Positions 12,861 to 25,428 of a stretch of DNA of 64,000 nucleotides are shown in pieces. Origin of the DNA: Cyclina sinensis (lineage: Eukaryota > Mollusca > Bivalvia > Venerida > Veneridae); contig JAAONU010000001.1 in NCBI GenBank assembly GCA_012932295.1, forward strand, positions 21,152,461 through 21,216,460, written 5' to 3'. The number at the start of each line of letters is the position of its first letter. The first letter of the stretch is position 1. The notes under the pieces are model-generated. The model searched no databases. It had not been told where the DNA came from and saw only the letters and a program-made list of their open reading frames with translations. A program made the position numbers and the translations under genes.

Positions 12861-12879
12861 ATGCATGACAAACTTATAG

Positions 12880-13170
12880 CCCAGGCAAATGTGGACGATC
12901 TTTCTCATTACTTTACGGACAAACCTCGTACAATACAATGTGTCAAATCTTTCTGACCTTTTACATGTTTGACAATGCATTGTTTCTACTCAACTTTGTC
13001 AACAGAAATGCTGTTCGTTCTTAAAATCTTAATAAGAATATAGCTAATGAAAAAAGTAGAGAAAAATATCTTTATTAATACTGTAAAACAAAACGTGATC
13101 GCGAAAATAAGATCGGAAGTTTAAATCTATTCGTGCACCAATGAGAATGCACACGGTGATGCTCATTCTG
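12880..13170 (+). repeat. Dispersed repeat, copy A (partner at 22850-23130)
   Basis: Shares 'gtcaaatctttctgacctt' and, in order, blocks resembling 'tttctactcaactttgtcaacagaaatgct', 'gagaaaaatatctttatta' and 'aaacgtgatcgcgaaaataa' with the segment at 22850-23130, in the same orientation. Both copies end within a 'ggtgat(g/t)ctca' sequence. In this copy the 72-bp minisatellite begins right after that end. Confidence 0.7.
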
Positions 13171-13214
13171 ATAACATTCAGCTCGAAATTCGTTTTTGAA
13201 CGTTTTTTCGTGTT

Positions 13215-14130
13215 TTGCATGTCAAGCCTAATGTTGAGCTGGTTCAACATTCAGCTGGTCATTCGTTTTCAGTGTTTTCTCGTGCTTTGAATGTCGAGGC
13301 GCATGTCGAGCTGGTTCAACATTCAGCTGGTCATTCGTTTTCAGTGTTTTCTCGTGCTTTGAATGTCGAGGCGCATGTCGAGCTGGTTCAACATTCAGCT
13401 GGTCATTCGTTTTCAGTGTTTTCTCGTGCTTTGAATGTCGAGGCGCATGTCGAGCTGGTTCAACATTCAGCTGGTCATTCGTTTTCAGTGTTCTCTCGTG
13501 CTTTGAATGTCGAGGCGCATGTCGAGCTGGTTCAACATTCAGCTGGTCATTCGTTTTTAGTGTTTTCTCGTGCTTTGAATGTCGAGGCGCATGTCGAGCT
13601 GGCTCAACATTTTGCTCGACATTCATTTTTGAACGTTTGTCCGTGTTTTGAATGTCAAGCTGGCTCAACATTCAATTCGACATTCGTTATTGAACATTTT
13701 CTCATGATTTGAATGTCGAGCCGAATGTTTTTTTTTTCTTCGTGTTTTGAATGTCAAGTTGGCTAAACATTCAGTTCGACATTTTAAGCGTTTTCTATTG
13801 GTATTTTGAATGTCGAGCTGAATGTCGAGCTAGCTCAACATTCAGCTCGACATTCGTTTTTGAACATTTCTTCGTGTTTTGAAAGTTTAGCTAGCTAAAC
13901 AGTCAGCACAGCATTTGTTTTCGGATGTCGAGCCAAATGTCGAACTGGCTCAACATTCACCACGACGTTCGTTTATGAGCGTTTTCTCGTGTTTTGAATA
14001 TCGAGCCGAATGTCGCGCTGGCTCAACATTCAGTTCGACATTCGTTTTGGACGCTTTTCGTGTTTTGAATGCCGAGTTGAATGACGAACTGGCTTAACAA
14101 TGAGCTCGACATTCTTTTTTGAGCGTTTTT
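13215..14130 (+). repeat. 72-bp minisatellite, six regular units then degenerate units
   Basis: The step between successive 'tcaacattcagctgg' starts is exactly 72 bases (for example 13244 and 13316). About six regular units run to about 13640, followed by shorter, diverged units to about 14130 that keep the GAATGTC / GACATTC pairing. Because 72 is a multiple of three, open frames exist on both strands: 13215-13712 (+) with a 24-residue repeat HVELVQHSAGHSFSVFSRAL..., and 13228-13671 (-). I do not regard these as genes, since the opposite strand is equally open. Confidence 0.9.
13808..13855. repeat. 48-bp near-perfect palindrome inside the minisatellite
   Basis: Starts GAATGTCGAGCTGAATGTCG and ends with the reverse complement, CAACATTCAGCTCGACATTC. 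Only one base pair departs from perfect two-fold symmetry. It can form a cruciform with almost no loop. Confidence 0.9.
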
Positions 14131-16200
14131 GTAACACGTTTCCTTATTCGTTGAAATAAGAAAAAAATATTGCACAATTATAACGGAGTTGCGGTCAAAT
14201 GAATTTCGAAACATCGTTCGTACTAGAACAGTTTACATGAAATTTGATGAATAATTTTAATCAAAGATGTTTTAAGTGCGTCTACATGTAAGAGAGCAAG
14301 TATTGAAGCAGGTATTTTTTCTAAAATAGTGCATTTTTATTTCAAAGGAAACAAATAACAGAATAGGAAACATAATGACTGGCCTACTTTTTGCAGCTTT
14401 TCATCAGTCCAGAGAGTAACTGTCTTTGTAATGTTCTGTTGTCGTCACTACGTTTTCAATTTCAGTTGAAATATTTGATTTTTAATTTTGTTTGTTGTGT
14501 TGGCTCCTTTAAGCGACTGTGTTAAAATGGGGTTGATTACGTTTACAGTAGGGTTCGTTTAATGTTCGTAACATGTTTTTAACGGACATGAAAATTTGAA
14601 CTCTTCTATTTTATATTTTTACGCGTATTTAGGAAATGTATTCAACTATGTTTTCAGGAAATTTAATTCTTTACTTAAGTTTTAAGTAAACATCCTTTGA
14701 ATTATCTGAGTTTTCTAGAATCAGCATTTTACTTTGATCACAAGCAAATAAAGAGAATAACTGTACACAGACTATGCTTAGTACTTTTTCTCTGCCAGTA
14801 TCCAAAAAGAGATCAAGTAATCGTGCTATGCGCGTAGGTCATCATTGCCGTTTTATCATACAAACTTTGTAGTGTTCTAATGAAAGAAATAAAATATTGA
14901 TAAAACCTGTTTCTGATGTGTAAAACACTCAAAGGTACATGCCCATTTTACTAGCATTGTATGTTTCTAATTTGTTTTCACAATAGGTTTTTCATTCACA
15001 ATAGGCCAGATGTAAACAAAGCAGCAAGTGCCTTACTCTAGGTTCATGTTCTGTTAATTAACTAGCAAAAACGTTACAAGAAAATGGAAACATTTTGCAC
15101 ATTTAAATAGTGTTTAATATTAGGAAAGTAATTTAGTCTTCTTGATGTGTATTTTTGTTCTATAGCGTTGTAAGAATTCTTAAAACGAATATATGAAGGA
15201 AGAATTGAAGTGAAATGTATATTCAAAATAGTATAATTGATAATTGAGTATCAGCGCTAAACCAAATTTGGATTCAGAACTAATGTCAGTTTATTTCTAC
15301 ACTTGATTCATACTCTCCGGAACACTTGCTATAGCTTGGGCATCAGAACGATTTTTCTTTCAAACATCTTTTTGGAAAGGAAGAACATCCGTTTATTTGT
15401 GGGTGCTTCATTTGTAGAACATCCTCGTATCCCGCACTGAACTAAACATTCCGTATACGAAGATATAGCTTAAAAGTGTTTGCTTAAGAAACAAACGTGA
15501 ATTTTGGTGTAAAAAGATGTCAGACACAACTGTCCCTAAACGGACGATAACTGTCTTATTTTCAGAGTACGTTTTTATTGTCTCAGATCAATAAATAAGC
15601 TTATTTTTTCAATATGTTTCTGATATATTCCAGCTTATATAAAATACCGAAATGACCTGAAATCTATCCACATCTCTTTCTACAAACATATGAACTTTAT
15701 TTGAATGAAATGAAAACGAAATGATCACATGATTTCTAAGTTGCTTAACTATTCTAGCAGGCTAGCAGCCTGGCAGCCTAGCAAAATAAAATATTGCCTT
15801 ATTAATATATTCTATAAAATAAAACCAAAATAATGATTTGAAAGAAATGAAAAAATAATATCTTTACTTAACAAGTGCGTTTTTTAATTAGAGTATGGTC
15901 AACATTGGAAGCTTCTACGATCAGACGGACGGCTGAACTCATAAATTGTTTCTAGATACTATAGGGCAGATCTTGTTCTCTATGTTGGTGTTTTATTTTT
16001 AAATTGTTTTCAATAAATAGTACCAAAAAGCGGTTTGTATTTAATAAAAAATGAAGATTTTTGAATGCATTTTAATTAAATAAATATCAAATTTCGCGTT
16101 TTCTTATTATGTTTTGACTTTTTACTTATTTTTCACATATAAATAAGCCTGTTTTATATCGTATTAAAGGGAATAACATTGGTAACTATACACAATAAAT
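14131..16200. other. Non-coding DNA; a short GC-rich palindromic run near 15757
   Basis: No supported gene. The only visible structure is the run 'gcaggctagcagcctggcag' with its neighbour 'cctagca' at 15757-15785, a short repeat of a CAGGCTAG-like word with internal dyad symmetry. Confidence 0.35.
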
Positions 16201-16204
16201 TTGC

Positions 16205-17035
16205 TATCAATATTTCTGTCCGTCTGTTAGGATAGTAAGGCAAAAGTGTCATACTTTAAGAAAAAGAATAGCGGTTTTTCATAATATTTAAGTGATTATT
16301 TTGACTTTTATTTTGAGATATAATTAAATATTATACACTAAATTGTACGGAAAACAATTTTCTAAAATACAAAAAAATGTATAATAAAATATGTCCGTCC
16401 GTCTGTTCAGGACAGCTAATGAAAGTAGCCATATTTAATAGCCATAAAACGGGAGTGCAGAATAAAGAAATCGCGTATTTTTATTACTTTCAAATGATCA
16501 TTTTGACTTCATTTTTAAGAGATATTTTTAAAATATACATCATATTAAAGAGAATTATCTTGCCTAATAAAGAACTACTATATAAAAAAAATTCCGTCCG
16601 TCTGTTCAGGAAAGTAAGGCAAATTTAGCCGTGGGATACAAAAATACAAAAAATAGCGGGTCTTTGTTATTTTCAAGTGATTATTTTGACATCATCCTTA
16701 CACATACAATTATATTTTTTACATTAAATTGTAAAGAAAACAAATGCCTAATAAACAAAAGAAATAAACAAAAGAAGTATAATAAAATATGTCCGTCCAT
16801 CTGTTCAGGATAGCTAGTCTATTTATTAGCCATACTAAATAAAAACGAGCCACACAGAAAAAAGAAATCGCATATTTGTATTAGTTTCAAATGATACTTT
16901 TTATTTCATTATTTTTTTAAAGAAATGATTTTATAATATACATCATATCGTAGACAATTACCTTATCTAATAAAGAAAAAAACTATGTCCGTCCGTATGT
17001 TCTGAATAGGGACAGTAAGCCGCGGTGTATAAACA
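16205..17035 (+). repeat. About 200-bp tandem repeat with two alternating subtypes
   Basis: The word 'gtccgtctgttcagg' or a close variant recurs near 16217, 16394, 16595, 16792 and 16986, giving units of about 180-200 bases. Units 1 and 3 share 'agcggttttt/agcgggtctt', 'aagtgattattttgac' and 'aaattgta(c/a)ggaaaac'. Units 2 and 4 share 'agccata', 'agaaatcgc(g/a)tattt', 'tttcaaatgat' and 'atacatcatat'. The array is therefore an A-B-A-B higher-order repeat with a fifth truncated unit. Confidence 0.75.
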
Positions 17036-18360
17036 GAATATTTAAGGCAGCTTCTTCGCAGAAGATTTGCTTGAAAATAGATTGTTTTGGTTTATGCATT
17101 GTGATTGTCAGGACGTCTAAAAATAAGTATGCTTTATTCAGTGTTATGTAGATAATACTTCACATGTATAGAAACTATGTAAGCTAAAAACTAAAGAACA
17201 TTTTAAAGAAGATAAATAATGATCATGCTAAATGCATTTGAAGCTAAGGAGTGTTATACGTCGGCAAATGTATCACTCATTTGCCAGCGTTTTATTCAAA
17301 TAAAGAAAAAAACATATTTAAATATAGAATTTATACCGTTTGTAGAGGTACATGTATTAACTGGCATTGAGAAACTTCCTACTTCTTTTGACAACCCTTA
17401 AATCTTCGATAGCCAAGCACACAGTACCATAATGAATAACATTCTTCAGTACTAGGTTTGAAGATGTAAAATACTAGCACACAGATAGAACTTAGTTTGA
17501 CTGAGTTGCTATAATGAAAGAATTAAGGTACAGCTTCAGCAATACAATATTTGGAAATAAACAGGTGGGTTAGGTGTGTCAATATAATTCTACATTGTGA
17601 AATATTGAAATAATTCTTTTGTACCTTTACTGCAGATTGACAAGACTCTCATGTTGTAGAACATAAATAAAGAAGAACAAGGATAGGCGATTACATGTGG
17701 TGACAACACTGTCAAAGGTTCCTTTAACTTCCAAAGTTCCTTTCAGTCATAAGAATAAAGGCCAGAAAATTCTTTACCCTCCTTTAGCACTAATGTTTTC
17801 TATTGTTGAAGCACTGGGGTCTCCAAAAAAGCACAAGCTCTTTATTCAAGGCAAAGCTTGTTCAGATAAAACATCCCCTTATTTCTGTTTTCTCTTGAAT
17901 TGTATTGTGTCATAACTGATTAAAAAAACTGCTGCAAAGTTGTTCAGGTCATTATTTTCCTGGTATGTCCTACTTTTTTTAACAGATTTTGACTGGTGCA
18001 CTGGGATTTCAAGGGCTTGTACTGCACTTTGACATACAATAAAATGTTTTTCAAGTCATTTACGTTTGAGTACTTTCAGATCAGTAATGCCTGTGCACTG
18101 ACATGGAACACATTACATATCTGAAGATTTACATTTTTCCAGGAAGAAGAGTCAAGGTCAGTACAAGCTGGAGCCAAAGTAGTCATCGTGAAGAACATAA
18201 TGCTTGAGGTTACTGTCTAGCGTGAAGCTGCCTCTGCAGTGTTGAAAAGAACATTGATCTCAGTTTTGATTTAATGAACAGCATTCTTAAAAAATAGAAG
18301 ATAGAGAGGTCCCTCCAATAACTTTCAAATCAGGTAAAACTATATATGCCCCACCCCCTC
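17036..18360. other. Non-coding DNA, nothing recognised
   Basis: Open stretches at 17219-17401 and 17697-17915 (+) carry no motif of a known family and are not supported as genes. Confidence 0.35.
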
Positions 18361-18369
18361 TCCCAACAT

Positions 18370-20210
18370 TTCCACCTAAACCACTTGGAGGAAGATGATA
18401 AAACTTTGCAGAAATGTTCCTTGCATGAAGCTTTACAAAAGTTGTTCAAAGAATTTTATTCCATGAAGAACTCTGGTTGTAATGGCAACAAGAACAAACA
18501 AGAGAGCCATGATCGCGCTAGATCGCTCACCTGAGAACTTTGGCTGTGGGTTTGCTGTTAAGCAAACATATGAAGCAGTATTTCATTTTCTCACTGAAGA
18601 TATGTAGGTGCCTATAAACCAAATATTTAAAATATCACTCAATAAATAAAGGCTCTATAACAGAAAGTAGAAATATCTATTATTAGCTATAGTGACCTTG
18701 ACTTTGACCCAGTGACCTATAACCCCACCTATAGGTAGAGGTCTATGCAAGGAACCTATACACCGAATATCAAAGATATTGGTCTATAAATGAAGGCTCG
18801 ATGAGGTAAAGTAGATAAATCTATTTTTAGCCTCGGTGACCTTTAACCTAATTTAATAATTTAAAAAGCTTGATAACAGTCTACTAGACAATGCTTTATG
18901 CCAAATATTAATACTCTAGGCCTTGTGGTTTCAGACAAGAAGATTTTTAAAGATTTTATTCTATATTGCTATGAAAAATGGTGACTCAATGGGCAGGGGA
19001 AATAGTGACCCCATGGACATTATTTGAAAAAAAACTGTGTAGAGGTCCACTAGGCAATGCTTCATTCCAAATCTTAAAACTCTGGGCCTTGTGGTTTTAG
19101 ACAAGAGAATTTTTACAGATTTTTTGTATATTGCTATATAAAACTTGTGAGCCCCACGCAGGGCCATTAGTGAATCATGGACTTTATTTGAACAAATTTG
19201 GTAGATGTCCACTAGACAATGCTTCATGCCAAATTTTAAAACTCTAGGTCTTGTGGTTTCAGACAAGAAGATTTTTATTTTTTCTTCTATACTGCTAAAA
19301 CATGTGACCAATCGGGCGGGACGATGACCAGTAGTGACCCCAGGGACATAATTTGAACAAACTTGGTAAAGGTCCACTAGACAATACTCCAAGCCAAATT
19401 TCAGACCTCTGGGTTAAGCAGTTTTAGACAAGAAGATTTTTATATTTTTTTCATTCTTGTTGGCATAGCAACCAGAGTTCTTAAAGGAATGGAATTCTTT
19501 AATCAACTTTGGTAAAGCTTTATGCAGGGAACATTCCTATTAAGTTTTATCATCCTTTGCCGAAATTTGGTTTGTAGCATTGTCTTGTGGACCTCTGCCA
19601 AGTTTGTTCAAATAATGTGCCTGGGGTCACTATGAGCCCTACAAGAGGAATTACATGTTTAACATAGAAATACAGAAGAAAATCTTGAAAAAAAATCTGG
19701 TCTGAAACCATAAGGCTAAGAGTTCTCACATTTGGCATGAAGATTTGTGTAGTAGACCTCTACCAAGTTTATTCAAATAATGTCTCTGGGTTCTAAATTG
19801 GCCCCATCCCGAGGGTGCTTTTAGTGTAAAATATTCAATCTTTGAAAATTCTCTTGGCCTTAGATGTTAGGTACTTTATATGTTGCATTGTCTAGTGGAC
19901 CTCTACCAAGTTTGTTCAAATACTATCCCTGCGGTTATTAATGGCCCTGCCCAGGGTCACTTGATTTTACATAGGTTTATATAGGAAGGACTTAAAAAAT
20001 TCTTGTCTTACAGGTTAGATATGTTGCATAGTCTAGTGGACCTCTACCAAGTTTGTCGAATTATGTCCGTTTGGTCTAGAATTCTATTTGCATAAATAAG
20101 ATTTTCAAAAATCTTCAAGTCAAAACCTGTCATATTGCTTCCGATGTTTGTACAACAGCAGCCCCTCAGCCAGAGTACTCAGGTGAGCAAACCAGGGCCT
20201 GTTACAGCTG
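18370..20210. repeat. Inverted repeat block: four forward and four reversed 'tccactagacaatgctt' units
   Basis: Forward units with '(t/g)tccactagacaatgcttc' occur near 18880, 19050, 19206 and 19374 (about 165-base spacing). Reverse-complement units ('tctagtggacctctaccaag' type) occur near 19585, 19750, 19890 and 20036. The 18370-18490 segment ('gatgataaaactttgcagaa', 'gaagctttacaaaagttg', 'gaactctggttg') is repeated inverted at 19440-19560. The block is edged by 'gatcgctcacctgag' at 18523 and 'actcaggtgagc' at 20178. An open minus-strand frame at 18961-19392 is simply three translated units. No gene is implied. Confidence 0.75.
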
Positions 20211-20760
20211 CTAGACTCTTTCTATTTCGTTGCTGTTTTTGTATTAGTTTTTCACTTACATGCATGTTGACAGTACATGTGAATAAAGTAAAAGAAAAAA
20301 ATGAAAAAAGTCAGATTTTTAAGATTCCTTGTATACACATTTTACCATCTTTTTATTTAAGATATTTACTGATAAATATGTACTTTACTATGAATTTAAA
20401 GATTTGCCAACAACTTCACATCTATACCATTTTTGTAACATCAGAAAATACTTAAATGGTTAAGAGTGTGCCATTTAAATAAAAGTAATGTTGCAAAGCT
20501 GGTGGTAATAACACCATTCTTAAAGCCCTTTAATTATGAGCTTTCAGCCATTGATTATATTTTAAGAAAATTTCATCTTGTTGTTTTCTATTTAAAGTGT
20601 GCTTAAAACTATTGTACTTGTACTTATCTTTTTATGCTGTGCAAAAACTTACAAACATGTTGTTCTTTTACCGTACAATACAATGCAGTAATTGATTTTA
20701 TTGTCAAGCCCGCTTGCGAATAGCTCGACATAGTCGTCAGATTTGGCACCGCAGTTCGGT
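20211..20760. other. Non-coding AT-rich DNA, nothing recognised
   Basis: No coding or structural signal seen. Confidence 0.35.
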
Positions 20761-20769
20761 ATATGTACG

Positions 20770-21146
20770 TGCAGGCGTGCGTTAGTGCGTGCGTCCGTCC
20801 TGATTGCCTTGTCCGGGTCATAACTTCTCTGTGCATGGAAGGATTTTAAAATACCTTGGCGCATTCGTTTACCTTGATGAGACGGTGTGTCGCGTGCAAG
20901 ACCCAAGTTCCCAGCACAAAGGTCAAGATCACAGTGCCAGGTCAAAGGTTCAAAATTTTGATGATAAACCTTGTCCGGGCATAACTCACCCTGCATGGAA
21001 GGATCTTAAAATACCTTGGCACATTTGTTCACCTTGATGAGATGGTGTATCGCGTGCAAGACCCAGATTGCTAGCTCAGAGGTCAAAAATGTTGATGATA
21101 GACCTTGTCTGGGCCATTACTCTTCCATGCATGGAAGAATTTGAAA
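20770..21146 (+). repeat. Tandem repeat of about 135-160 bp ('ccttgtccgggcataac' unit)
   Basis: Units begin near 20808, 20969 and 21104. Each contains 'gcatggaaggat(t/c)ttaaaa', 'taccttggc' and, in the first two, 'cgcgtgcaagaccca' and 'ggtcaaa'. The third unit is truncated. The preceding run 'gcgtgcgttagtgcgtgcgtc' is the usual leader of such blocks in my memory of bivalve DNA. Open frames here follow the repeat and are not genes. Confidence 0.75.
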
Positions 21147-22840
21147 AAAAAATCATCCCATAAAACAATATCAGTACATAACAACAACCATTTCTGACCT
21201 TCGACGTAAAGGTGTGATGTCTGCGGTTTACCCATTGACACTTGTCTTCCTATGTCCATTATTAAGTCCCATTCTTCCCCGAACAGTCCACTTGTAGTAT
21301 TTCCATTTCACTGTCCCATCCCCATGGGCGGATTTCCATTGGCGGCCTCGACATGCTGCTTATGGGCATTCTAGTCTGTGCTAGTGAGCTTGATAAGCTA
21401 TTTTGTTTCTGTGGTATTGATTTGTTGATTTGTCACTTATATGCTATTCATGAACTGTTCTTCTGTTTCCTTATAAATGTCCAGTTTTTCCTATGTAAAT
21501 TAATTAAAAGTAATTAATTACAGCTGTTACACACTAATACATAAAGAACATTTTCTTCAGTACAGACCATATTTTTTCTAATGTGAAATCTTTTATTCAA
21601 AAGATAGTCTGTAAAATATTATACCTCTGGGGAATTAGATAGAGCAGTAATATCTAAATATCAAATTTTAGTATTTTTATATTGCATGCTTATAATCTCT
21701 ACAGTGCCATCATGGCCCCCTTGTTTGATTTTTAGCTGTTGTTCCATTTTTTTCTAAACAGTTTTGCATAAAAGTTATGTAAGATGATAGAGTGTCTTTT
21801 GTTTCTTTATAGATATTGCTGCAGTTGTTATGTATGTATGTGTTTATGCATAAGGTGTTTCTGACTTTTTGTTTCATCATGTTAATAAACAATAGAACTA
21901 AAAGTGCTGAATAATGTTGTCAATTGACCATCTTATACTTACACAGATATCTTAATTAGTTCTGCGTATTTTTCATACAAGATTTCAGACTGTTTTAATA
22001 TATAATAGTCTAAGGTGAGGCCATCTCAAGACAGCATAATGTTGTCTAGCCAGTTAAGCAATGAATACTCCAAGAGCTTGCAGTGCTTTGATCAAATTAC
22101 CAGTATTGTAGGGACTCCTGCCCTCGTACCAAAACATGTAGTTATTCCATAATTTACTGCAAATACCTTTGTTTTTTAGATGTGAGTTATTCCATAATTA
22201 ACTGCAAATATCTTTGTTATTCAGCTGTGTATATTTCTTAATTACCGTGCAGGTATATCATGTCGAGCAAAAACTGCATGATTCTTCAGTCGTATTACGG
22301 CGAGCACTTCCTGAACTTTATGCCTTCTACCCTATGTTAATAGTACTGACACCAATTTTTCTTATAATGTTACTGCACAATCGGGCTTGCGGTCCTATTG
22401 CACGTATGCATCGCATGTACTAGAATTATCACTCTGTAAATATAACTTAAAGCAAGCATAATCTAGCCAGAACATACCTGTTTAGTTAGCATGCAACCTG
22501 GATTGAAACGCAGAAGCCGAGCGCATTTTTATCTGCCGAGATATAACTTAGGCTTAAAACATTGCTTAATTATATCATGAGTAAAGTTGCAGTAGCCTTA
22601 CGCTTATAAAAGAAAATTGCGAAATATTTCTTCTCTAGAGAAACAAATTTCATGTTTTCAGTGATTTGTAATTTGCAGTTTTGGGATTTTAAAAAAAGAA
22701 AGTGCAATGAAATCATTATTGCATATTAAACTTTCCATAGACATGAAAACTGAACTTTAGTAAAAGTTCGACTTGAGCAATTTAAATGGCTCGCAGTTAC
22801 TCCATTGATAAAAAGACTAGAGAAAGAAACATTTCTCATT
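21147..22840. other. Non-coding DNA with a 46-bp tandem duplication near 22141
   Basis: 'gttattccataatt(t/a)actgc' occurs at about 22141 and 22187 with the same following bases ('aaata(c/t)ctttgtt(t/a)tt'), a two-copy direct duplication. Nothing else recognised. Confidence 0.5.
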
Positions 22841-22849
22841 TATCATCAA

Positions 22850-23130
22850 TGTTATATCCAATGAAGTTGGACAACACATCAGTGACAATGAGTCAAATCT
22901 TTCTGACCTTGAACATGTTCGAAAAAGCGTTTCTACTAATCTTTATCAACAGAAGTGTTGTTTCTTCTTATAACTATGAAGTTTTATAAGAATGGAGTAT
23001 ATGAAAAATGTTGAGAAAAAAATCTTAATTAAAATTCTAGTATCAAAACATGACCGTAAAAATGAAATTAGAAAACAATTATGTCTGTATACTCGATATG
23101 TTGTAAATGAGAAATCACAAGGTGATTCTC
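22850..23130 (+). repeat. Dispersed repeat, copy B (partner at 12880-13170)
   Basis: Same-orientation relative of the segment at 12880-13170, sharing 'gtcaaatctttctgacctt', 'atcaacagaagtgttgtttc', 'gagaaaaaaatcttaatta' and 'aaacatgaccgtaaaaatga'. It ends in 'ggtgattctca' without a minisatellite beyond. No protein identified. Confidence 0.7.
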
Positions 23131-24160
23131 AATCCTTTGACTTTCCAAACTGATACAGAATCTAAGTTTTGTAAAAGGAACAAAAGCAATCTGCTTAGTA
23201 TTCCACTGATAAATCACCCAACAACAAATCTAAACAGAAAGTGTGCCTCCAGGGATTTTCAAACACATCATCTAAGACGTGAAGTACTTTACAAATCATC
23301 TGCTATTGGAAAAAATGTTTAATAGGCTCTGAATCAGGGTGTTTCTAGGAGAAAATCTTTGCTGATGAATTATCTGGGAGAAACGACAAGTTTAATAATT
23401 TATGAGCAGTTCTCATTTACGCTTTGTCATTTCTGACAAAAGGATTGAAACATTAGTAAGTACCTGATCACTCAATTATACATCTTTTCTGCAAAATCAA
23501 ACCAATCAGTGACTAGCTTACAACGAAATGTCCATACATACAATTGACAACCAAAAATGTAAACAAACAATGCATGTCTCCTTGTTACTTACGTCTTTCA
23601 CTTTTCAAAGTTATATTTTAATATGTATACGTAAATAAACCAGTAAAACTATCAAAAATGTTAAAATCATGATGGTATGGTTGTTTTTAGACGTTAAATT
23701 GCTGTATTAAGATGTTTATGTAAACGCATAGTTGAAATGTGTTTACAAAATTGTCAGAAAACACCCGTCTATTTATAATTTTTGGAATCACATGATTTTT
23801 AAACCAATGAAAAATGGTGTAAAGATTTTTTAGTTTTGGGGAAATTGGTGCACTTTCATTGGTTGCTTAAAAGTTCATTGTAAAGGTTAATATCATAAAT
23901 CTCTCTTATTAAAGCAGCGGTGTGAAGTAACGGTAGTGTATTCATTTAGCTGCTGAGGGAGCGTAACAGTTACTATGTAAAAGGAACAAGGAATCAAATA
24001 TACAAGTGGTATAGCAAATACAAAGATGTCACAAAAATGCAATGGACAAACAGTAACTCCTCCTTAAAGTCCTTCTCCCATTCAGTGTCAGGCGATCAAA
24101 TTCTTACGAAGAAGCAAGTCTGTAACAGAAAGATGCAATGCATTTAAGAATACAAAAAAT
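23131..24160. other. Non-coding DNA, nothing recognised
   Basis: No supported gene or array; short open frames only. Confidence 0.35.
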
Positions 24161-24164
24161 AGCT

Positions 24165-24240
24165 AGAATTGGATTCGAATCCCGACTGTAGCGCATCAAA
24201 GGCTTACACTCTAACCACTGAGCTGAAGAATTAATTAGTT
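24165..24240 (-). repeat. tRNA-like sequence, probably a SINE head or tRNA pseudogene
   Basis: The reverse complement contains 'cagctcagtggttagagtg', a box A/D-arm pattern, and 'gggattcgaatcc', a box B/T-arm pattern, at the spacing of a tRNA gene. The acceptor ends do not pair well, so it is not called as a functional tRNA. Confidence 0.5.
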
Positions 24241-24644
24241 AACATTAATTAGTTATTGGGAATCCGCGGCACGAAATACCCAAATACACGCAAATATACC
24301 CAAAACACTTGAAATATACCTCAATACTGATAAAAGACAAATATTATTGTTAAGTATGTCTGTACAACGCAAAAAAAATAGAAATTGAAATTAAACATCA
24401 TCAGTCGTACATATTAGCTAACTTTCGGACATAAACGGCTATCATAAGATTTACGCTCTGTGAAAAAAAAACATATTTATTAAGGTTGTTTCCCTTCCAT
24501 TCACAATCAGTCTGCTCAGCCTACTGCTTTCAACACGGCAATAATTGTAATGATTTTGAAGGAAATGCTGAAAATAATTATGATACTCGATACTTCATAT
24601 TGGCTATGAGGAGACAGATCTCGGCGAAGTGTAAAACCCGAAAC

Positions 24645-25305
24645 CCGGAAAAAATATAGCGATTTTCCGGAAATCATGGAAAAGGCTTTTAGTGTCGTAA
24701 TACGTGTGCTATATAGAATCACAAATTTGATATCTATATAAACTAGAAACTCTAAGCTTTTACATAAATGTAAATAATTATATTTGCTTAAGGGAAATTT
24801 AAGCTATAAAGCTCCTGAAAATAGCATTACCGCTGCCATAAAATACAGCTGTACGAGAAAATCCGGAAATCATGGAAAAGGCTATATTTTCCTAAATACG
24901 TGCGCTAGAATAAACTTTTTCTATATTAACTAGAGACTCAGTTTATATATATACTATATATAATAATTATATATCTGCTTAAGAGGAATTTATATTATCA
25001 AGCTCCTGAAAATTGTATTACAGCAGCCGTAAATACAGCCGCACGAGAAAACCCGGTAAACATGGAAAAGGCTCTACGTTCCTTAATTATTACGTGTGCT
25101 AAAGTAATAGATTTGGTAGCTATATTAACTCTCAGCCTTTACATATATGTAAATAATTATATTTGCCTGAGAGGAATTTATGTTATTGTTATGAAGCCCT
25201 AAAAATAGCATTACTGAGAAAAATATACGTACGAGAAAACCCGGAAATTATGAAAAAAGGCTATAAGCAGTACCGTAATAATATGTTATAAGTTACACCA
25301 TTTTA
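24645..25305 (+). repeat. About 190-bp satellite, about 3.5 units
   Basis: The phrase 'ggaaa(t/c)catggaaaaggct' or its variant recurs near 24670, 24866, 25057 and 25240. Units also share 'tacgtg(t/c)gcta', 'taaataattatat' and 'gctcctgaaaat'. Unit spacing is about 190 bases. Confidence 0.8.
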
Positions 25306-25428
25306 AGATTGTCTTTTGTTAATTTGAAAATTCATATATTTTAACGGTTTTAAAAGTCCAGCCAGCCTTTCTTTAAAGCTGTGAGTCTTTGATTGCCAAA
25401 CACTCTAATTTTAAGCCTCGATCAAATC

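Noticed and set aside
13215..13712. 165-residue frame (and a 147-residue frame on the other strand) in the 72-bp array
   Set aside because: Both strands are open for the same arithmetic reason, so there is no evidence of coding.
17697..17915. 72-residue plus-strand frame
   Set aside because: No family motif and typical chance length.
24165..24240. Functional tRNA gene
   Set aside because: Box A and B are present, but the acceptor ends do not pair and there is no clear terminator; called a SINE head or pseudogene.
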